Assembly: GCF_025660475.1 (NCBI RefSeq)
Contig: NZ_JAOUSF010000001.1
Location: forward strand, 248,001-312,000
Length of the DNA stretch: 64,000 nt
Source: Perspicuibacillus lycopersici
GTDB lineage: Bacteria > Bacillota > Bacilli > Bacillales > Caldibacillaceae
Reading direction: 5' to 3'
Of the stretch, positions 11,774-20,230 are shown piece after piece. A model generated the notes under the pieces. That model was not told the origin of the DNA and searched no databases. It saw only the letters and a list, made by a program, of their open reading frames with translations. Position numbers and translations under genes: made by a program. The stretch's first letter is position 1. Each line of letters starts with the position of its first letter.

Positions 11774-11802
11774 ATAATGCATTATACACTATTAATTGTC
11801 AA
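11774..11802 (-). promoter_or_regulatory. Candidate sigma-A promoter of ileS
   Basis: On the minus strand a perfect TTGACA (11802-11797) is followed after 17 bp by CATTAT (11779-11774, 4/6 match). It lies just upstream of the T-box Stem I. The -35 box is strong; the exact -10 is uncertain because TATAAT also occurs at an unsuitable spacing. Confidence 0.5.
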
Positions 11803-11896
11803 AAAACATATTTTAGCATAATTTAAGTATAATAAAGAATTATATGCAATAAACAGGTTATTCGTCAATCTATTTTTTGTTTAATGTACTAGAAAA

Positions 11897-12418
11897 TTAT
11901 TTAATCACACTATCTTCTTCTTCACGCAATGATTTTAATTCAGTTGCATCTACATTAAATTCCATAATTTGATCCCAATCATTTGAATTAATTAAATCTA
12001 GTTGGGCTTCAATAAGCATTTTAAAGCGAGTACGGAAAATTTTTGATTGTTTTTTCAAGTCTTCAATTTCAATTGCAATTTTTCTAGCTTTAGATAAAGC
12101 ATCATTGACGATTCGATCCGCATTTTTTTCAGCTTCACGGACGATTAGCTTCGCTTCCTTTTGAGCATTACGCTTTACATCTTCCCCTGCCTCCTGGGCA
12201 ATAACGATAGATTTATTCAATGTTTCCTCGATATTATTAAAATGCGCTAATTTTTCTTGAAAATCTTTAACTCTTTCTTCAAGCTCTCTTTTTTCACGAA
12301 TAATCATTTCATAATCTTTAATGACTTGGTCTAAAAATTCATTAACCTCATCTTCATCATATCCACGAAAACCTCGGGCAAATTCTTTGTTATGTATATC
12401 CAACGGCGTTAACGGCAT
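11897..12418 (-). CDS. divIVA: Cell-division / polarity protein DivIVA
   Basis: Coiled-coil protein of 173 aa that recognises negatively curved membrane at division sites and poles, recruiting MinJ/MinCD and, in sporulation, chromosome-anchoring factors. The N-terminal membrane-binding domain (MPLTPLDIHNKEFARGFRGYD start, residues 1-60) is highly typical. It is followed by long heptad segments (about 35-70 and 75-150). A strong GGAGGTGG ribosome site precedes ATG 12418. It closes the sepF-ylmG-ylmH-divIVA division block, with 115 bp to ylmH. Confidence 0.95.
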   Translation of the reverse strand: MPLTPLDIHNKEFARGFRGYDEDEVNEFLDQVIKDYEMIIREKRELEERVKDFQEKLAHFNNIEETLNKSIVIAQEAGEDVKRNAQKEAKLIVREAEKNADRIVNDALSKARKIAIEIEDLKKQSKIFRTRFKMLIEAQLDLINSNDWDQIMEFNVDATELKSLREEEDSVIK

Positions 12419-12533
12419 AAGGCCACCTCCAAAATTAATTCAAAATTCATCTAGGTACATTATATAGTATTTATTATACATTATATACTATGTTTCGACA
12501 GTAAGCGGGAATTTTCCTCTTAATTTTTAAAAT

Positions 12534-13307
12534 TTATTTTAGTTTCCCGACCGTTATTCGCCATTTTTCTTTTTTTGTTTGATCACCAATCAGTAAAATT
12601 TTTATTCGTCCATAGCCTCTTGCAGAAATCAAATCCCCTTGTTGAACAACAAAGGATGGTTGTTCAACAAGTCGCCAATTTACTTTAACAGTACCACTTT
12701 GAATTAAAGAAACGGCTTTTTGTCTAGATATTTTCGTTATCGATGCTAGAATCGTATCTAAACGCATAGAGGAAACAGTCGCTTGTATTTCCTGATATTC
12801 TTCTTGGCTACCTATAAGATCATCCAGCGATTTTTCCGCTAATGCTATCGTAGTCTTTCCTACCGTATGAAAATGAAGTTTAATATAATCAGTCACTTCA
12901 CTAGCTGCTAAAAATTGGATTCTTTTTTCATCCAATAAAATATCACCGAATTTTCCTCTGCGCAAGCCTAAGCCCATGAGACTTCCTAATATTTGTGGAT
13001 GTGTTAAATGAATAAATTTATCCGGATACTCAATTTCAAATAAAGTACATTGAAAATCCTCTTGACTTGGTTCTATGTATTCAGGGTATAGAAATGCACG
13101 TTTTCGTTCTGCATGTTCATTGCCACCGAAAAAAGAAACCTTACAATCATTCTCTCCACCAATGATTGACTGAACAATAAATTGTTCCCTTGGATCAAGA
13201 AAATCTGATAGCCTCGGTGCATAATTATCCTTAACAAAAGACTGCCAGTTTAATACTTGGTCGATAAATTCCTTTTCCTCCGGACGAAAATGTTGATATA
13301 TAGACAT
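12534..13307 (-). CDS. ylmH: S4-domain RNA-binding protein YlmH
   Basis: RNA-binding protein of 257 aa. The C-terminal S4 domain is clear at about residues 182-245 (RLDTILASITKISRQKAVSLIQSG...VNWRLVEQPSF). The N-terminal part (YQHFRPEEKEFIDQVLNW, FLDPREQFI) matches the YlmH family. In B. subtilis the protein has been linked to rescue of stalled 50S ribosomal subunits. Its place between ylmG and divIVA is conserved in Firmicutes. ATG 13307 is used. Confidence 0.9.
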   Translation of the reverse strand: MSIYQHFRPEEKEFIDQVLNWQSFVKDNYAPRLSDFLDPREQFIVQSIIGGENDCKVSFFGGNEHAERKRAFLYPEYIEPSQEDFQCTLFEIEYPDKFIHLTHPQILGSLMGLGLRRGKFGDILLDEKRIQFLAASEVTDYIKLHFHTVGKTTIALAEKSLDDLIGSQEEYQEIQATVSSMRLDTILASITKISRQKAVSLIQSGTVKVNWRLVEQPSFVVQQGDLISARGYGRIKILLIGDQTKKEKWRITVGKLK

Positions 13308-13348
13308 ATGCTAGCTCCTTCAGATAACTTATGTAAAATTACAATTAC

Positions 13349-13627
13349 TTAGGAAAATAATAACCAAATTTCTACCTGATGTAATCCGGAAGCAGCTAAT
13401 CGTAATACGAATAGCGCAATAATTGGAGAAAAGTCAATCATTCCAAGTGGAGGAATAATCCGACGAAACATTTCTAAATACGGCTCACAAATATTGGCTA
13501 AAATCTGTCCGAATCGAGTACCGCGAGCATTTGGAATCCATGACATAAAAATATAAACAATAATCGCATATAAATAAATAGTTAACGCGTAATTTAAAAT
13601 ATCAAAAATTATACCCATCGTATACAT
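13349..13627 (-). CDS. ylmG: YggT-family membrane protein YlmG
   Basis: Small integral membrane protein (92 aa from ATG 13627) with two hydrophobic segments: IIFDILNYALTIYLYAIIVYIFMSW, and the C-terminal SPIIALFVLRLAASGLH part. The loop between them has the family hallmark WIPNARGTRFGQILANICEPYLEMFRRIIPP, split here by residues of the conserved NARxxxxGQ and EPYLxxFR motifs. Start codon ATG 13627 overlaps the sepF stop (TAATG), so translation is probably coupled. A later in-frame ATG at 13618 is possible. The role is division-linked but not well defined. Confidence 0.85.
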   Translation of the reverse strand: MYTMGIIFDILNYALTIYLYAIIVYIFMSWIPNARGTRFGQILANICEPYLEMFRRIIPPLGMIDFSPIIALFVLRLAASGLHQVEIWLLFS

Positions 13628-14070
13628 TACCACCTCGTATTATCATTATCTTGATATATCGCTTCAGAGATACTTCCAGCTACTTCGACATTTTCAGGGG
13701 TACATAGAAAGATATCGCTACCAATTCGCTGAATATCTCCAGCTATTGCATAAACAGTGCCACTAATAAAGTCGATAATTCTACGTGCCTGATCTCTATC
13801 GATTTGCTGTAAATTAATCACTACTGCCCTTCGATTCCTTAAATGATCGGCAATATCCTGCGCTTCTTCATAAAATTTAGGTTCCGCTAATATTACCTTT
13901 GATGACTTTTGAATACTTTGAATACTGACCACATTTTGTTTTTGTTGATTTCGTATTTGCTTTGCTTGGGGTTCCTGTTCTTTTTTTGGAGACGGGACTT
14001 CCTCTTCATACACTTCTTCGTATTCATCATCTAGAAAAAACCATGTTTTAATTTTTGATTTAATTCCCAC
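13627..14070 (-). CDS. sepF: Cell division protein SepF
   Basis: FtsZ-associated membrane-binding protein that bundles FtsZ filaments and tethers them to the membrane. The 147-aa form begins at GTG 14070 with the amphipathic helix [20 protein letters not shown] charged linker follows, then the SepF core (about 60-140: [52 protein letters not shown]). GTG is preferred because GGGGTGAG lies 7 nt upstream and the helix then sits at the N-terminus. An ATG at 14091 would add seven residues and overlap ylmE. Confidence 0.93.
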   Translation of the reverse strand: MGIKSKIKTWFFLDDEYEEVYEEEVPSPKKEQEPQAKQIRNQQKQNVVSIQSIQKSSKVILAEPKFYEEAQDIADHLRNRRAVVINLQQIDRDQARRIIDFISGTVYAIAGDIQRIGSDIFLCTPENVEVAGSISEAIYQDNDNTRW

Positions 14071-14083
14071 TTGAGGCTCACCC

Positions 14084-14761
14084 CTATTCATTTCTTCCTA
14101 CTAATGCAGTGCCAATTCGAATGATTGTTGCACCTTCTTCAATTGCAATATCATAATCATTAGACATTCCCATCGATAGCTCTGTGCATGTTGCATGTTG
14201 CCATTTTTTCTTTTGAATTTGTTGTTGTAATTGTTTTAATCCCCGGAAGCAATTTCGAATCAATTGTTTATCCTCGGTATTTGGTGCCATTGTCATCAAT
14301 CCAATAATTTGGATATTCGAATATTCTTTTAGTTGTTCAATGAATGGAATTACCTCATCCACAGCTAATCCATGCTTCGAATCCTCATTCGAAACATTTA
14401 CTTGCACGAAACATGGAATTTGACGAGTAGCTCGTTTATCAATCTCTTGTGCCAAAGCTATTCGATCAAGAGAGTGTATATAATCAACCTTATCAATAAT
14501 ATTTTTCACTTTTCTTGTTTGCAATGTTCCGATAAAATGCCATATCGGTTTGCTTCCTAAAGCATTATATTTATTGATAAATTCTTGGTCGCGGTTTTCT
14601 CCTAAATCACGAATTCCTGCATCGATTACTTCCTTCGCACGTTCAACCGTAGAATATTTTGTAACTGCAATAATAGTTATTTCCTCAGGATCTCGGTTTA
14701 CTTTTTCACAGCTTTTCTTCACCTTTTCTTTTATAACCATTAAATTACTAGAAACACCCAC
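14084..14761 (-). CDS. ylmE: PLP-homeostasis protein, YggS family (YlmE)
   Basis: Pyridoxal-phosphate-binding protein of 225 aa with the fold of alanine racemase's N-domain but no known enzyme activity. It is involved in PLP and amino-acid balance in other bacteria. The PLP lysine is Lys35 (IAVTKYST); other family motifs are [21 protein letters not shown], and the C-terminal [24 protein letters not shown] segment (SMGMSxD motif). GTG 14761 has a strong GGGAGG 8 nt upstream and is 3 nt after the ylmD stop. Co-transcribed with ylmD and sepF. Confidence 0.92.
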   Translation of the reverse strand: MGVSSNLMVIKEKVKKSCEKVNRDPEEITIIAVTKYSTVERAKEVIDAGIRDLGENRDQEFINKYNALGSKPIWHFIGTLQTRKVKNIIDKVDYIHSLDRIALAQEIDKRATRQIPCFVQVNVSNEDSKHGLAVDEVIPFIEQLKEYSNIQIIGLMTMAPNTEDKQLIRNCFRGLKQLQQQIQKKKWQHATCTELSMGMSNDYDIAIEEGATIIRIGTALVGRNE

Positions 14762-14764
14762 AAT

Positions 14765-15586
14765 TTAATCCTCCCTAATACCAATAAAGCCTATCATTCG
14801 ACCCGTTTTTCCTTTGTCGCGGCGATGTGAGTAAAAATAATCAAAATTACAACTTGTACAATAGCTTGTCACTTGAATATTTTTTTCTGAAATTCCATTA
14901 GATACTAGTAAAAAATAATTTAGCCCTTTCAAATCAAGTGAGTATTGATTTTCACTAACAAGCGAATAATATCGTTCTGTTCCTGTAATCGCTAATTTTT
15001 CTATTTGATCAATAACTTTATTATCTACAATATAACATTGTTTGCAAATAGATGGGCCAATTACGACAAGGACATCCTCTAGATCGATGCCATTTTGTGA
15101 CCATTCGTTCAATAATGATTTACTAATATTTTCTACTGTCCCACGCCAACCTGCATGAACCATACCAATGGTTTCAGATTTTGGTTCATAAAAATAGATA
15201 GGTACACAATCTGCATAGCACAGTGCTAATAATACATTTTTTTCAGTCGTATAAAGACCATCTCGGTTACGGATACTATTTTCGTATTTTTTGGCACCTT
15301 TACCGCAGTCATTCTCGTCTACCTTCTGTATGAGGTGGCCATGTGTTTGTTCCGCACACACCCATTGTTCTAACGGAAATTGTATTTTTTCAGCTAATCT
15401 GCTGCGATTAATGCAAACATCACTTTCCTTATCTCCAACATGCAACCCCATATTATTACTAGAATATGGGTAATTACTTACTCCATTATTCTTTGTTGTA
15501 AAACCTGCGTAAATTTTCGGGTTAATTGCTTGCCAACTGTTTATTAAGAAAAATGTTTCTTCATCAAGTTGAAACGCATCAAGCAT
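14765..15586 (-). CDS. pgeF: Polyphenol-oxidase/purine-nucleoside-type YlmD (PgeF family)
   Basis: Multicopper-oxidase-related family (DUF152, YfiH/YlmD) of 273 aa. Members have been assigned peptidoglycan-editing (PgeF) or purine nucleoside phosphorylase/adenosine deaminase activities; the true substrate here is unproven. Family metal-site motifs are present: QTHGHLIQKV, YADCVPIYF, MVHAGWRGT and GPSICKQCY. The start is ATG 15586, with GAGGG just upstream; an in-frame GTG at 15598 lacks a good ribosome site. It starts the ylmD-ylmE-sepF-ylmG-ylmH run after the sigG terminator. Confidence 0.88.
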   Translation of the reverse strand: MLDAFQLDEETFFLINSWQAINPKIYAGFTTKNNGVSNYPYSSNNMGLHVGDKESDVCINRSRLAEKIQFPLEQWVCAEQTHGHLIQKVDENDCGKGAKKYENSIRNRDGLYTTEKNVLLALCYADCVPIYFYEPKSETIGMVHAGWRGTVENISKSLLNEWSQNGIDLEDVLVVIGPSICKQCYIVDNKVIDQIEKLAITGTERYYSLVSENQYSLDLKGLNYFLLVSNGISEKNIQVTSYCTSCNFDYFYSHRRDKGKTGRMIGFIGIRED

Positions 15587-15877
15587 CGAATCCCTCACCC
15601 ATAATTAGTATTTGTTGCAAAGAACGTGAATAGTCCTCTCATTTTCAATAGTTTATCATAATAATGCTTATTCGTCATACCACTCATTGCATATTTTTCA
15701 AAAGAATAAGTAGATACGTACACATATTTATTCGATATGGAGCGCTTATTTCGTATCATAGTAGTTATTTGAACATACCATTAAGGAGAAAATACACTCT
15801 TCTAATCATTTAGCATAAGAGTAATCCGTTGGTACGGGCTGTCATTATACAATCTATCACATGACCAATCAGCCAGC

Positions 15878-15909
15878 AAAAAAGAAAAGAGCTGTCCAAT
15901 AGACAGCTC
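15878..15909 (-). terminator. Terminator after sigG
   Basis: Perfect stem GAGCTGTC/GACAGCTC with a 5-nt loop. On the minus strand it is followed by a T-rich run (TTTTCTTTTTTG). It lies 46 bp after the sigG stop and separates the spoIIG/sigG region from ylmD. The rest of the 15587-15954 gap shows no supported gene; ylmC/ylmA homologues, present here in B. subtilis, are absent. Confidence 0.85.
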
Positions 15910-15954
15910 GCTTCATTTATAACATAACAATGAGCAAATAATTGCTTTTTGCTA

Positions 15955-16728
15955 TTACTGAATATTTTTTGCCATTTGTTTGATTGCTGCTTTTTCAAGA
16001 CGGGATACTTGTGCCTGTGAAATGCCAATTTCTTCGGCCACTTCCATTTGTGTTTTCCCTTGAAAAAACCGCTTTTTTAAAATCATTTTTTCACGTTCAT
16101 TTAATCTGCGAATACCTTCCTTTAATGCAATTTCATCAATCCAACTTGTATCACTGTTTTTATCATCACTTATTTGATCCATTACATAAATCGGATCGCC
16201 ACCATCATTATAAATGGGCTCAAATAAGGAGACAGGGTCTTGTATTGCATCAAGTGCAAATACAATTTCTTCTTGTGGTACACCAAGTTCTTTCGCAATG
16301 TCTTCAGCTGTGGGTTCTTTAGACGTTTCTGCAATTAATCTTTCCCGAATTTGTAGCGACTTGTAAGCGATATCACGTAGAGATCTGGAAACACGTATAG
16401 GGTTATTATCCCGAAGATAGCGTCGTATTTCCCCAATAATCATTGGGACCGCATAGGTAGAAAAGCGAACATTTTGACCTAAATCAAAATTATCAATAGA
16501 TTTCATTAAACCAATACACCCTACTTGGAACAGGTCATCGACATATTCCCCACGATTATTAAATCGCTGGATAACACTGAGAACTAGACGCAAATTTCCA
16601 TTGACTAATTTTTCTCTTGCGGTAATATTGCCTTCATGCATTTGTTTGAAAAGCTCTCTCATTTCTTCGTTTTTTAAGACGGGAAGTTTTGAAGTATCTA
16701 CACCACATATTTCTACTTTGTTGCGCAT
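15955..16728 (-). CDS. sigG: Forespore RNA polymerase sigma factor SigG
   Basis: Late forespore sigma factor (257 aa) that drives genes for spore DNA protection, germination receptors and cortex signalling after engulfment. Region 2 (GNLRLVLSVIQRFNNRGEYVDDLFQ, split core VDDLFQVGCIGLMKSIDNFD), region 3 and region 4 (REKMILKKRFF, QMEVAEEIGISQAQVSRLEK) are intact. The N-terminus MRNKVEICGVDTSKLPVL is characteristic of SigG rather than SigF. ATG 16728 is used; an upstream open frame is not part of the protein. The ribosome site lies in a hairpin (16741-16753). Confidence 0.96.
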   Translation of the reverse strand: MRNKVEICGVDTSKLPVLKNEEMRELFKQMHEGNITAREKLVNGNLRLVLSVIQRFNNRGEYVDDLFQVGCIGLMKSIDNFDLGQNVRFSTYAVPMIIGEIRRYLRDNNPIRVSRSLRDIAYKSLQIRERLIAETSKEPTAEDIAKELGVPQEEIVFALDAIQDPVSLFEPIYNDGGDPIYVMDQISDDKNSDTSWIDEIALKEGIRRLNEREKMILKKRFFQGKTQMEVAEEIGISQAQVSRLEKAAIKQMAKNIQ

Positions 16729-16740
16729 CAATAGTTTTCC

Positions 16741-16753
16741 CTCCTCACAGGAG
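16741..16753 (-). promoter_or_regulatory. Hairpin sequestering the sigG ribosome binding site
   Basis: The minus strand reads CTCCT-GTG-AGGAG immediately followed by GG. The 3' arm is the Shine-Dalgarno (AGGAGGG), so the stem pairs it with CTCCT. The start codon ATG is 12 nt downstream. A leader hairpin that restrains sigG translation has been described in B. subtilis; here the same arrangement is visible in sequence. Confidence 0.65.
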
Positions 16754-16766
16754 TGCTTTACAAAGT

Positions 16767-16797
16767 TAAGTATCTCCTTTGAAGGGAAAAATATGCA
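16767..16797 (-). promoter_or_regulatory. Candidate sigma-F/sigma-G promoter of sigG
   Basis: Minus strand TGCATA (16797-16792), 17-bp spacer, then GATACTTA (16774-16767). The -35 matches the forespore sigma consensus TGMATA; the -10 matches CATAMTA at about five of seven positions. It is placed 38 bp upstream of the sigG ATG, within the sigE-sigG interval. Confidence 0.5.
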
Positions 16798-16883
16798 CCA
16801 CATATCTGGGATAAATCACCACAACTTGTCCAAACCATTGAAAAATAAGAGCCGAAAAAGAAAAAGTTTTTTTCTATTTTTTA

Positions 16884-17603
16884 CTAAACCATTTTTTCGA
16901 ATTCTTTTCGCAATCGCTTGAAAATTCTCTTTTCTAATCGTGAAATATAGGATTGCGATATTCCAAGCATATCTGCCACATCTTTTTGTGTTTTCTCTTC
17001 TTCTCCCACTAATCCAAAACGTAATTCCATAATTAATTTTTCACGGTCTGATAAAGAATGTAAAGCCTTCATTAATAATTTTCGATCAACATTTGATTCT
17101 AAATCCTTCGTAATAATATCTTCATCCGTTCCTAACACATCAGAAAGTAATAACTCATTTCCATCCCAATCGATATTTAATGGCTCATCAAAAGAAACCT
17201 CAGATCGTATTTTATTATTTCTTCGCAAATACATTAATATTTCGTTTTCAATACAACGGGAAGCATAGGTTGCTAATTTAATCTTCTTTTCAGGATTAAA
17301 GGTATTTACTGCTTTAATTAAACCGATTGTACCAATACTTATTAAATCCTCGATATTAATCCCTGTATTTTCAAATTTCCTCGCGATATAAACTACTAGT
17401 CGTAGATTTCTTTCAATTAGCATCGATCTTGCTGTTTCATCGCCTTTTGGAAGTTTTTCCAATAGGATTTCTTCTTCCTCCTTTGAAAGTGGGGGAGGAA
17501 GTGCTTCACTACCACCAATATAGTAAATTTCATCTGGTTTTTTACGTAACCTTTTCAGTATTTTCTGCCAATAATACGTAAATAAGAAGCGTAATTTTTT
17601 CAT
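16884..17603 (-). CDS. sigE: Mother-cell RNA polymerase sigma factor SigE (pro-sigma-E)
   Basis: Early mother-cell sigma factor of 239 aa, made as an inactive precursor. Its N-terminal pro-sequence ([19 protein letters not shown]...) is amphipathic and membrane-binding. It is followed by the processing region around [12 protein letters not shown] (residues 27-38), the site cut by SpoIIGA. Regions 2 to 4 are very highly conserved ([53 protein letters not shown]). It lies 121 bp downstream of spoIIGA, in the spoIIG operon. Identity is certain. Confidence 0.97.
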   Translation of the reverse strand: MKKLRFLFTYYWQKILKRLRKKPDEIYYIGGSEALPPPLSKEEEEILLEKLPKGDETARSMLIERNLRLVVYIARKFENTGINIEDLISIGTIGLIKAVNTFNPEKKIKLATYASRCIENEILMYLRRNNKIRSEVSFDEPLNIDWDGNELLLSDVLGTDEDIITKDLESNVDRKLLMKALHSLSDREKLIMELRFGLVGEEEKTQKDVADMLGISQSYISRLEKRIFKRLRKEFEKMV

Positions 17604-17724
17604 GTCGGTTCCCCCTTCTAAAAGTGCCAGTAATGAGTATGATATTATGGAAGATTGTTAAAATCTCCTTTATGAAACAAGTAATCACCATTTACTATAT
17701 TTAGTTCATTCCCGATAATAATAA

Positions 17725-18651
17725 TTAGGAAACTTGTTTATGTATTGCCTTGTTGATAATTTTCGGATGAACAATACATTCAAACGTATCATCAGAGGAT
17801 AAAGATTGATTGACAAATGCAAGAAATAGCTGATTTGTTTGTATCACATCCTCCTCTTTTTGAATAATAATTTGATCCGGTTTTACTGCTGCAATTAGAC
17901 GATTTTCTTGGCCAACTACACGATAAGGAATAATTGAAATCTTTTTCAGCCATTCATCCATTAATTCACCTTCTAAATTCCAAAGGTTATTAGCATTTTC
18001 AAATACATTTAAAAGGTCAATAGGAAACAAATGCTTTGTATGATTTAGAGAGACTATCATAACCGGCTTTTTTGTTAGCGGGTCATATAAATGATTCCCG
18101 CTATCAATCAGTCCTTTTAATTGTACCGATTGTTGATTGATTACGATCGTCACATCAACCAATTGATCAAATTGGATTTTTGCCGTTTCAAAACGATCAA
18201 ATGTTTGGCGGGAAAAATAAAGCACAAGTGGAAAGCCGAAAACGATGAAGATCCAGCTAATTGGATCACCGAATCCTCTTATACTATTTAACATAAGGGA
18301 GTTGGATAAATTAAATTGAAAGCTAAATAAATAATGTAAACCAATGAGTGTACCACCTGCTGCAAAAGTACATAAATAAAACATACAAATATTTGTAAAG
18401 AAAAAACGAAATTTTTTAAAGCCAAACGATACCCATACCATAATAATGGAAAGTACTATTTTCATGATTGGTGACGATAATATGGCTGCAAATGGACTAA
18501 ATGGGGCAAAAATGATAAGTGATCCTAATAGTCCACCAAAAAATATTTTACGTTTTGCCAATGGCCGCTTTAAAATCAAGCCTGTAATAAATAACAGCAG
18601 ACTATCGAATAAAAAATTTAACAGCCAAATTATATCTAAATAAATTGGCAA
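17725..18651 (-). CDS. spoIIGA: Sporulation sigma-E factor-processing peptidase SpoIIGA
   Basis: Membrane aspartic protease that cuts pro-SigE in the mother cell when activated by SpoIIR from the forespore. The N-terminal half has about five membrane segments (MPIYLDIIWLLNFLFDSLLL onwards to residue 145). The C-terminal domain has the catalytic LIDSGNHLYDP motif with Asp183. Length 308 aa is typical. The start is TTG 18651 with GGAGGAGGTGG about 8 nt upstream. A Spo0A-type promoter lies 130 bp upstream and sigE follows. Confidence 0.95.
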   Translation of the reverse strand: MPIYLDIIWLLNFLFDSLLLFITGLILKRPLAKRKIFFGGLLGSLIIFAPFSPFAAILSSPIMKIVLSIIMVWVSFGFKKFRFFFTNICMFYLCTFAAGGTLIGLHYLFSFQFNLSNSLMLNSIRGFGDPISWIFIVFGFPLVLYFSRQTFDRFETAKIQFDQLVDVTIVINQQSVQLKGLIDSGNHLYDPLTKKPVMIVSLNHTKHLFPIDLLNVFENANNLWNLEGELMDEWLKKISIIPYRVVGQENRLIAAVKPDQIIIQKEEDVIQTNQLFLAFVNQSLSSDDTFECIVHPKIINKAIHKQVS

Positions 18652-18784
18652 CTAGGGACCACCTCCTCCTTTTTACACAACATACACTTACTTCTTTAGG
18701 AAATTTTTAGGCTGCATTCGTTACACATATGAGGAGCAATTCTTATATCCTATTAAACTCTTGTTATTATTGACCTTATGAAAA

Positions 18785-18817
18785 AGTATAACTACAATTT
18801 GAATAAAAGTGTGTCAG
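18785..18817 (-). promoter_or_regulatory. Candidate Spo0A-dependent spoIIG promoter with long spacer
   Basis: Minus strand CTGACA (18817-18812), a 21-bp spacer, then TATACT (18790-18785). The B. subtilis spoIIG promoter is known for near-consensus sigma-A hexamers at an over-long spacing that need Spo0A for activity. TGTCAGA overlaps the -35 on the plus strand and resembles a 0A box (TGTCGAA) at five of seven positions. Confidence 0.6.
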
Positions 18818-18935
18818 ATTATGTCTTCAAAACTTAGAAACTTTTCAAGAATATACTCATATTTTGTCAAGAAATAACGAATAGGTCTGAAAATATTTTG
18901 CTAGGGGGAAGGGATTGGCGGAAGAAAGAAATTCA

Positions 18936-18981
18936 ATAAAATGAAAAGACTTGAGTCCAGTGGAACACTCAAGTCTTTTCA
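18936..18981 (-). terminator. Terminator after ftsZ
   Basis: Perfect 15-bp stem TGAAAAGACTTGAGT / ACTCAAGTCTTTTCA with a 10-nt loop. On the minus strand TTTTATTGAA follows. It lies 70 bp past the ftsZ stop and separates ftsAZ from spoIIG. The remaining 18652-19049 interval carries the spoIIG promoter and no other gene. Confidence 0.88.
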
Positions 18982-19049
18982 TTTGCATCAACATTTTTGT
19001 CTAACTTATTAGGGCAGATCAAGAAAGGATGCTTTTTTTTATTCAATAA

Positions 19050-20201
19050 TTATCTATTACGGTTACGATTTCTTAAAAATGTTGGAATATCCAAAGTTTC
19101 TTCTTGGTATTGAATACTTTGTGAATTGTTTTGATGCTCTACTTCACGAGTAGTAGTTTCCCGTTTCACCGGATTTGTTGTAGTTGTTGTATGTGTTGGT
19201 TTTGCTTGATTTATTACAGGACGCTGTGTCGGTTTATTTTGACTAGCTTCTTCTCTAAATCCTGTAGCAATCACCGTTACAACGATTTCGTCTTTGAAAT
19301 CTTCATTTATCACAGAACCAAAAATCATATTAACTTCTTGGTCTGATGCAGATGCAACAATATCAGCTGCTTCTTGTACTTCATAAAGACTTAAGTTTGT
19401 TCCACCCGTAATATTCATAAGCACACCTTGAGCACCATCAATAGATGTTTCTAACAATGGACTAGAAATTGCTTTTTTCGCTGCTTCAGCAGCGCGGTTT
19501 TCACCAGATGACACACCAATACCCATTAATGCTGAGCCTTTATTTGACATAATAGTTTTCACATCGGCAAAATCTAAGTTAATTAGTCCTGGAACAGCAA
19601 TTAAATCAGAAATACCTTGAACCCCTTGTCTAAGCACGTTATCAGCTTCACGGAAAGCTTCTAACATTGGCGTACTCTTATCAACAATTTCAAGTAAACG
19701 ATCATTAGGAATAACAATTAATGTATCGACAGCTTCTTTCATTGCAGAAATTCCGCCAGTTGCTTGGTTCGAACGTTTTTTTCCTTCAAATGTAAACGGT
19801 CTTGTTACAACACCGACTGTAAGAGCGCCTAAATCTTTTGCGATTTGAGCGATTACAGGAGCAGCACCTGTTCCGGTTCCTCCACCCATTCCTGCAGTAA
19901 CAAATACCATATCTGCACCTTTTAGTACTTCTTCAATTTGCTCTTTACTTTCTTCTGCAGCTTTCTTACCAACTTCTGGATTAGCTCCTGCACCTAATCC
20001 TCTTGTTAGTTTTCCACCAATTTGCATCCGTATTTCCGCTTTGGATAAATTTAATGCTTGCGCATCTGTGTTTACTGCAATAAATTCTACCCCTTGAACA
20101 CCATGTTCAATCATTCGGTTAACAGCATTATTTCCGCCGCCACCTACACCAATAACCTTTATTGACGCCAATGAGTCTATATTTGTTTCAAAATCCAACA
20201 T
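19050..20201 (-). CDS. ftsZ: Cell division protein FtsZ
   Basis: Tubulin-like GTPase (383 aa) that polymerises into the Z-ring at mid-cell and, in sporulation, near the pole. The GTP signature GGGTGTG is at residues 106-112 and the T7 catalytic loop NLDFAD at 208-213. A disordered Thr/Asn/Gln-rich linker (about 320-365) leads to the C-terminal peptide [14 protein letters not shown], which binds FtsA, SepF and other partners. It lies 29 bp downstream of ftsA and ends the dcw operon at a terminator. Confidence 0.98.
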   Translation of the reverse strand: MLDFETNIDSLASIKVIGVGGGGNNAVNRMIEHGVQGVEFIAVNTDAQALNLSKAEIRMQIGGKLTRGLGAGANPEVGKKAAEESKEQIEEVLKGADMVFVTAGMGGGTGTGAAPVIAQIAKDLGALTVGVVTRPFTFEGKKRSNQATGGISAMKEAVDTLIVIPNDRLLEIVDKSTPMLEAFREADNVLRQGVQGISDLIAVPGLINLDFADVKTIMSNKGSALMGIGVSSGENRAAEAAKKAISSPLLETSIDGAQGVLMNITGGTNLSLYEVQEAADIVASASDQEVNMIFGSVINEDFKDEIVVTVIATGFREEASQNKPTQRPVINQAKPTHTTTTTNPVKRETTTREVEHQNNSQSIQYQEETLDIPTFLRNRNRNR

Positions 20202-20230
20202 GCAATATCCTCCTACCTTATTCCTATACG

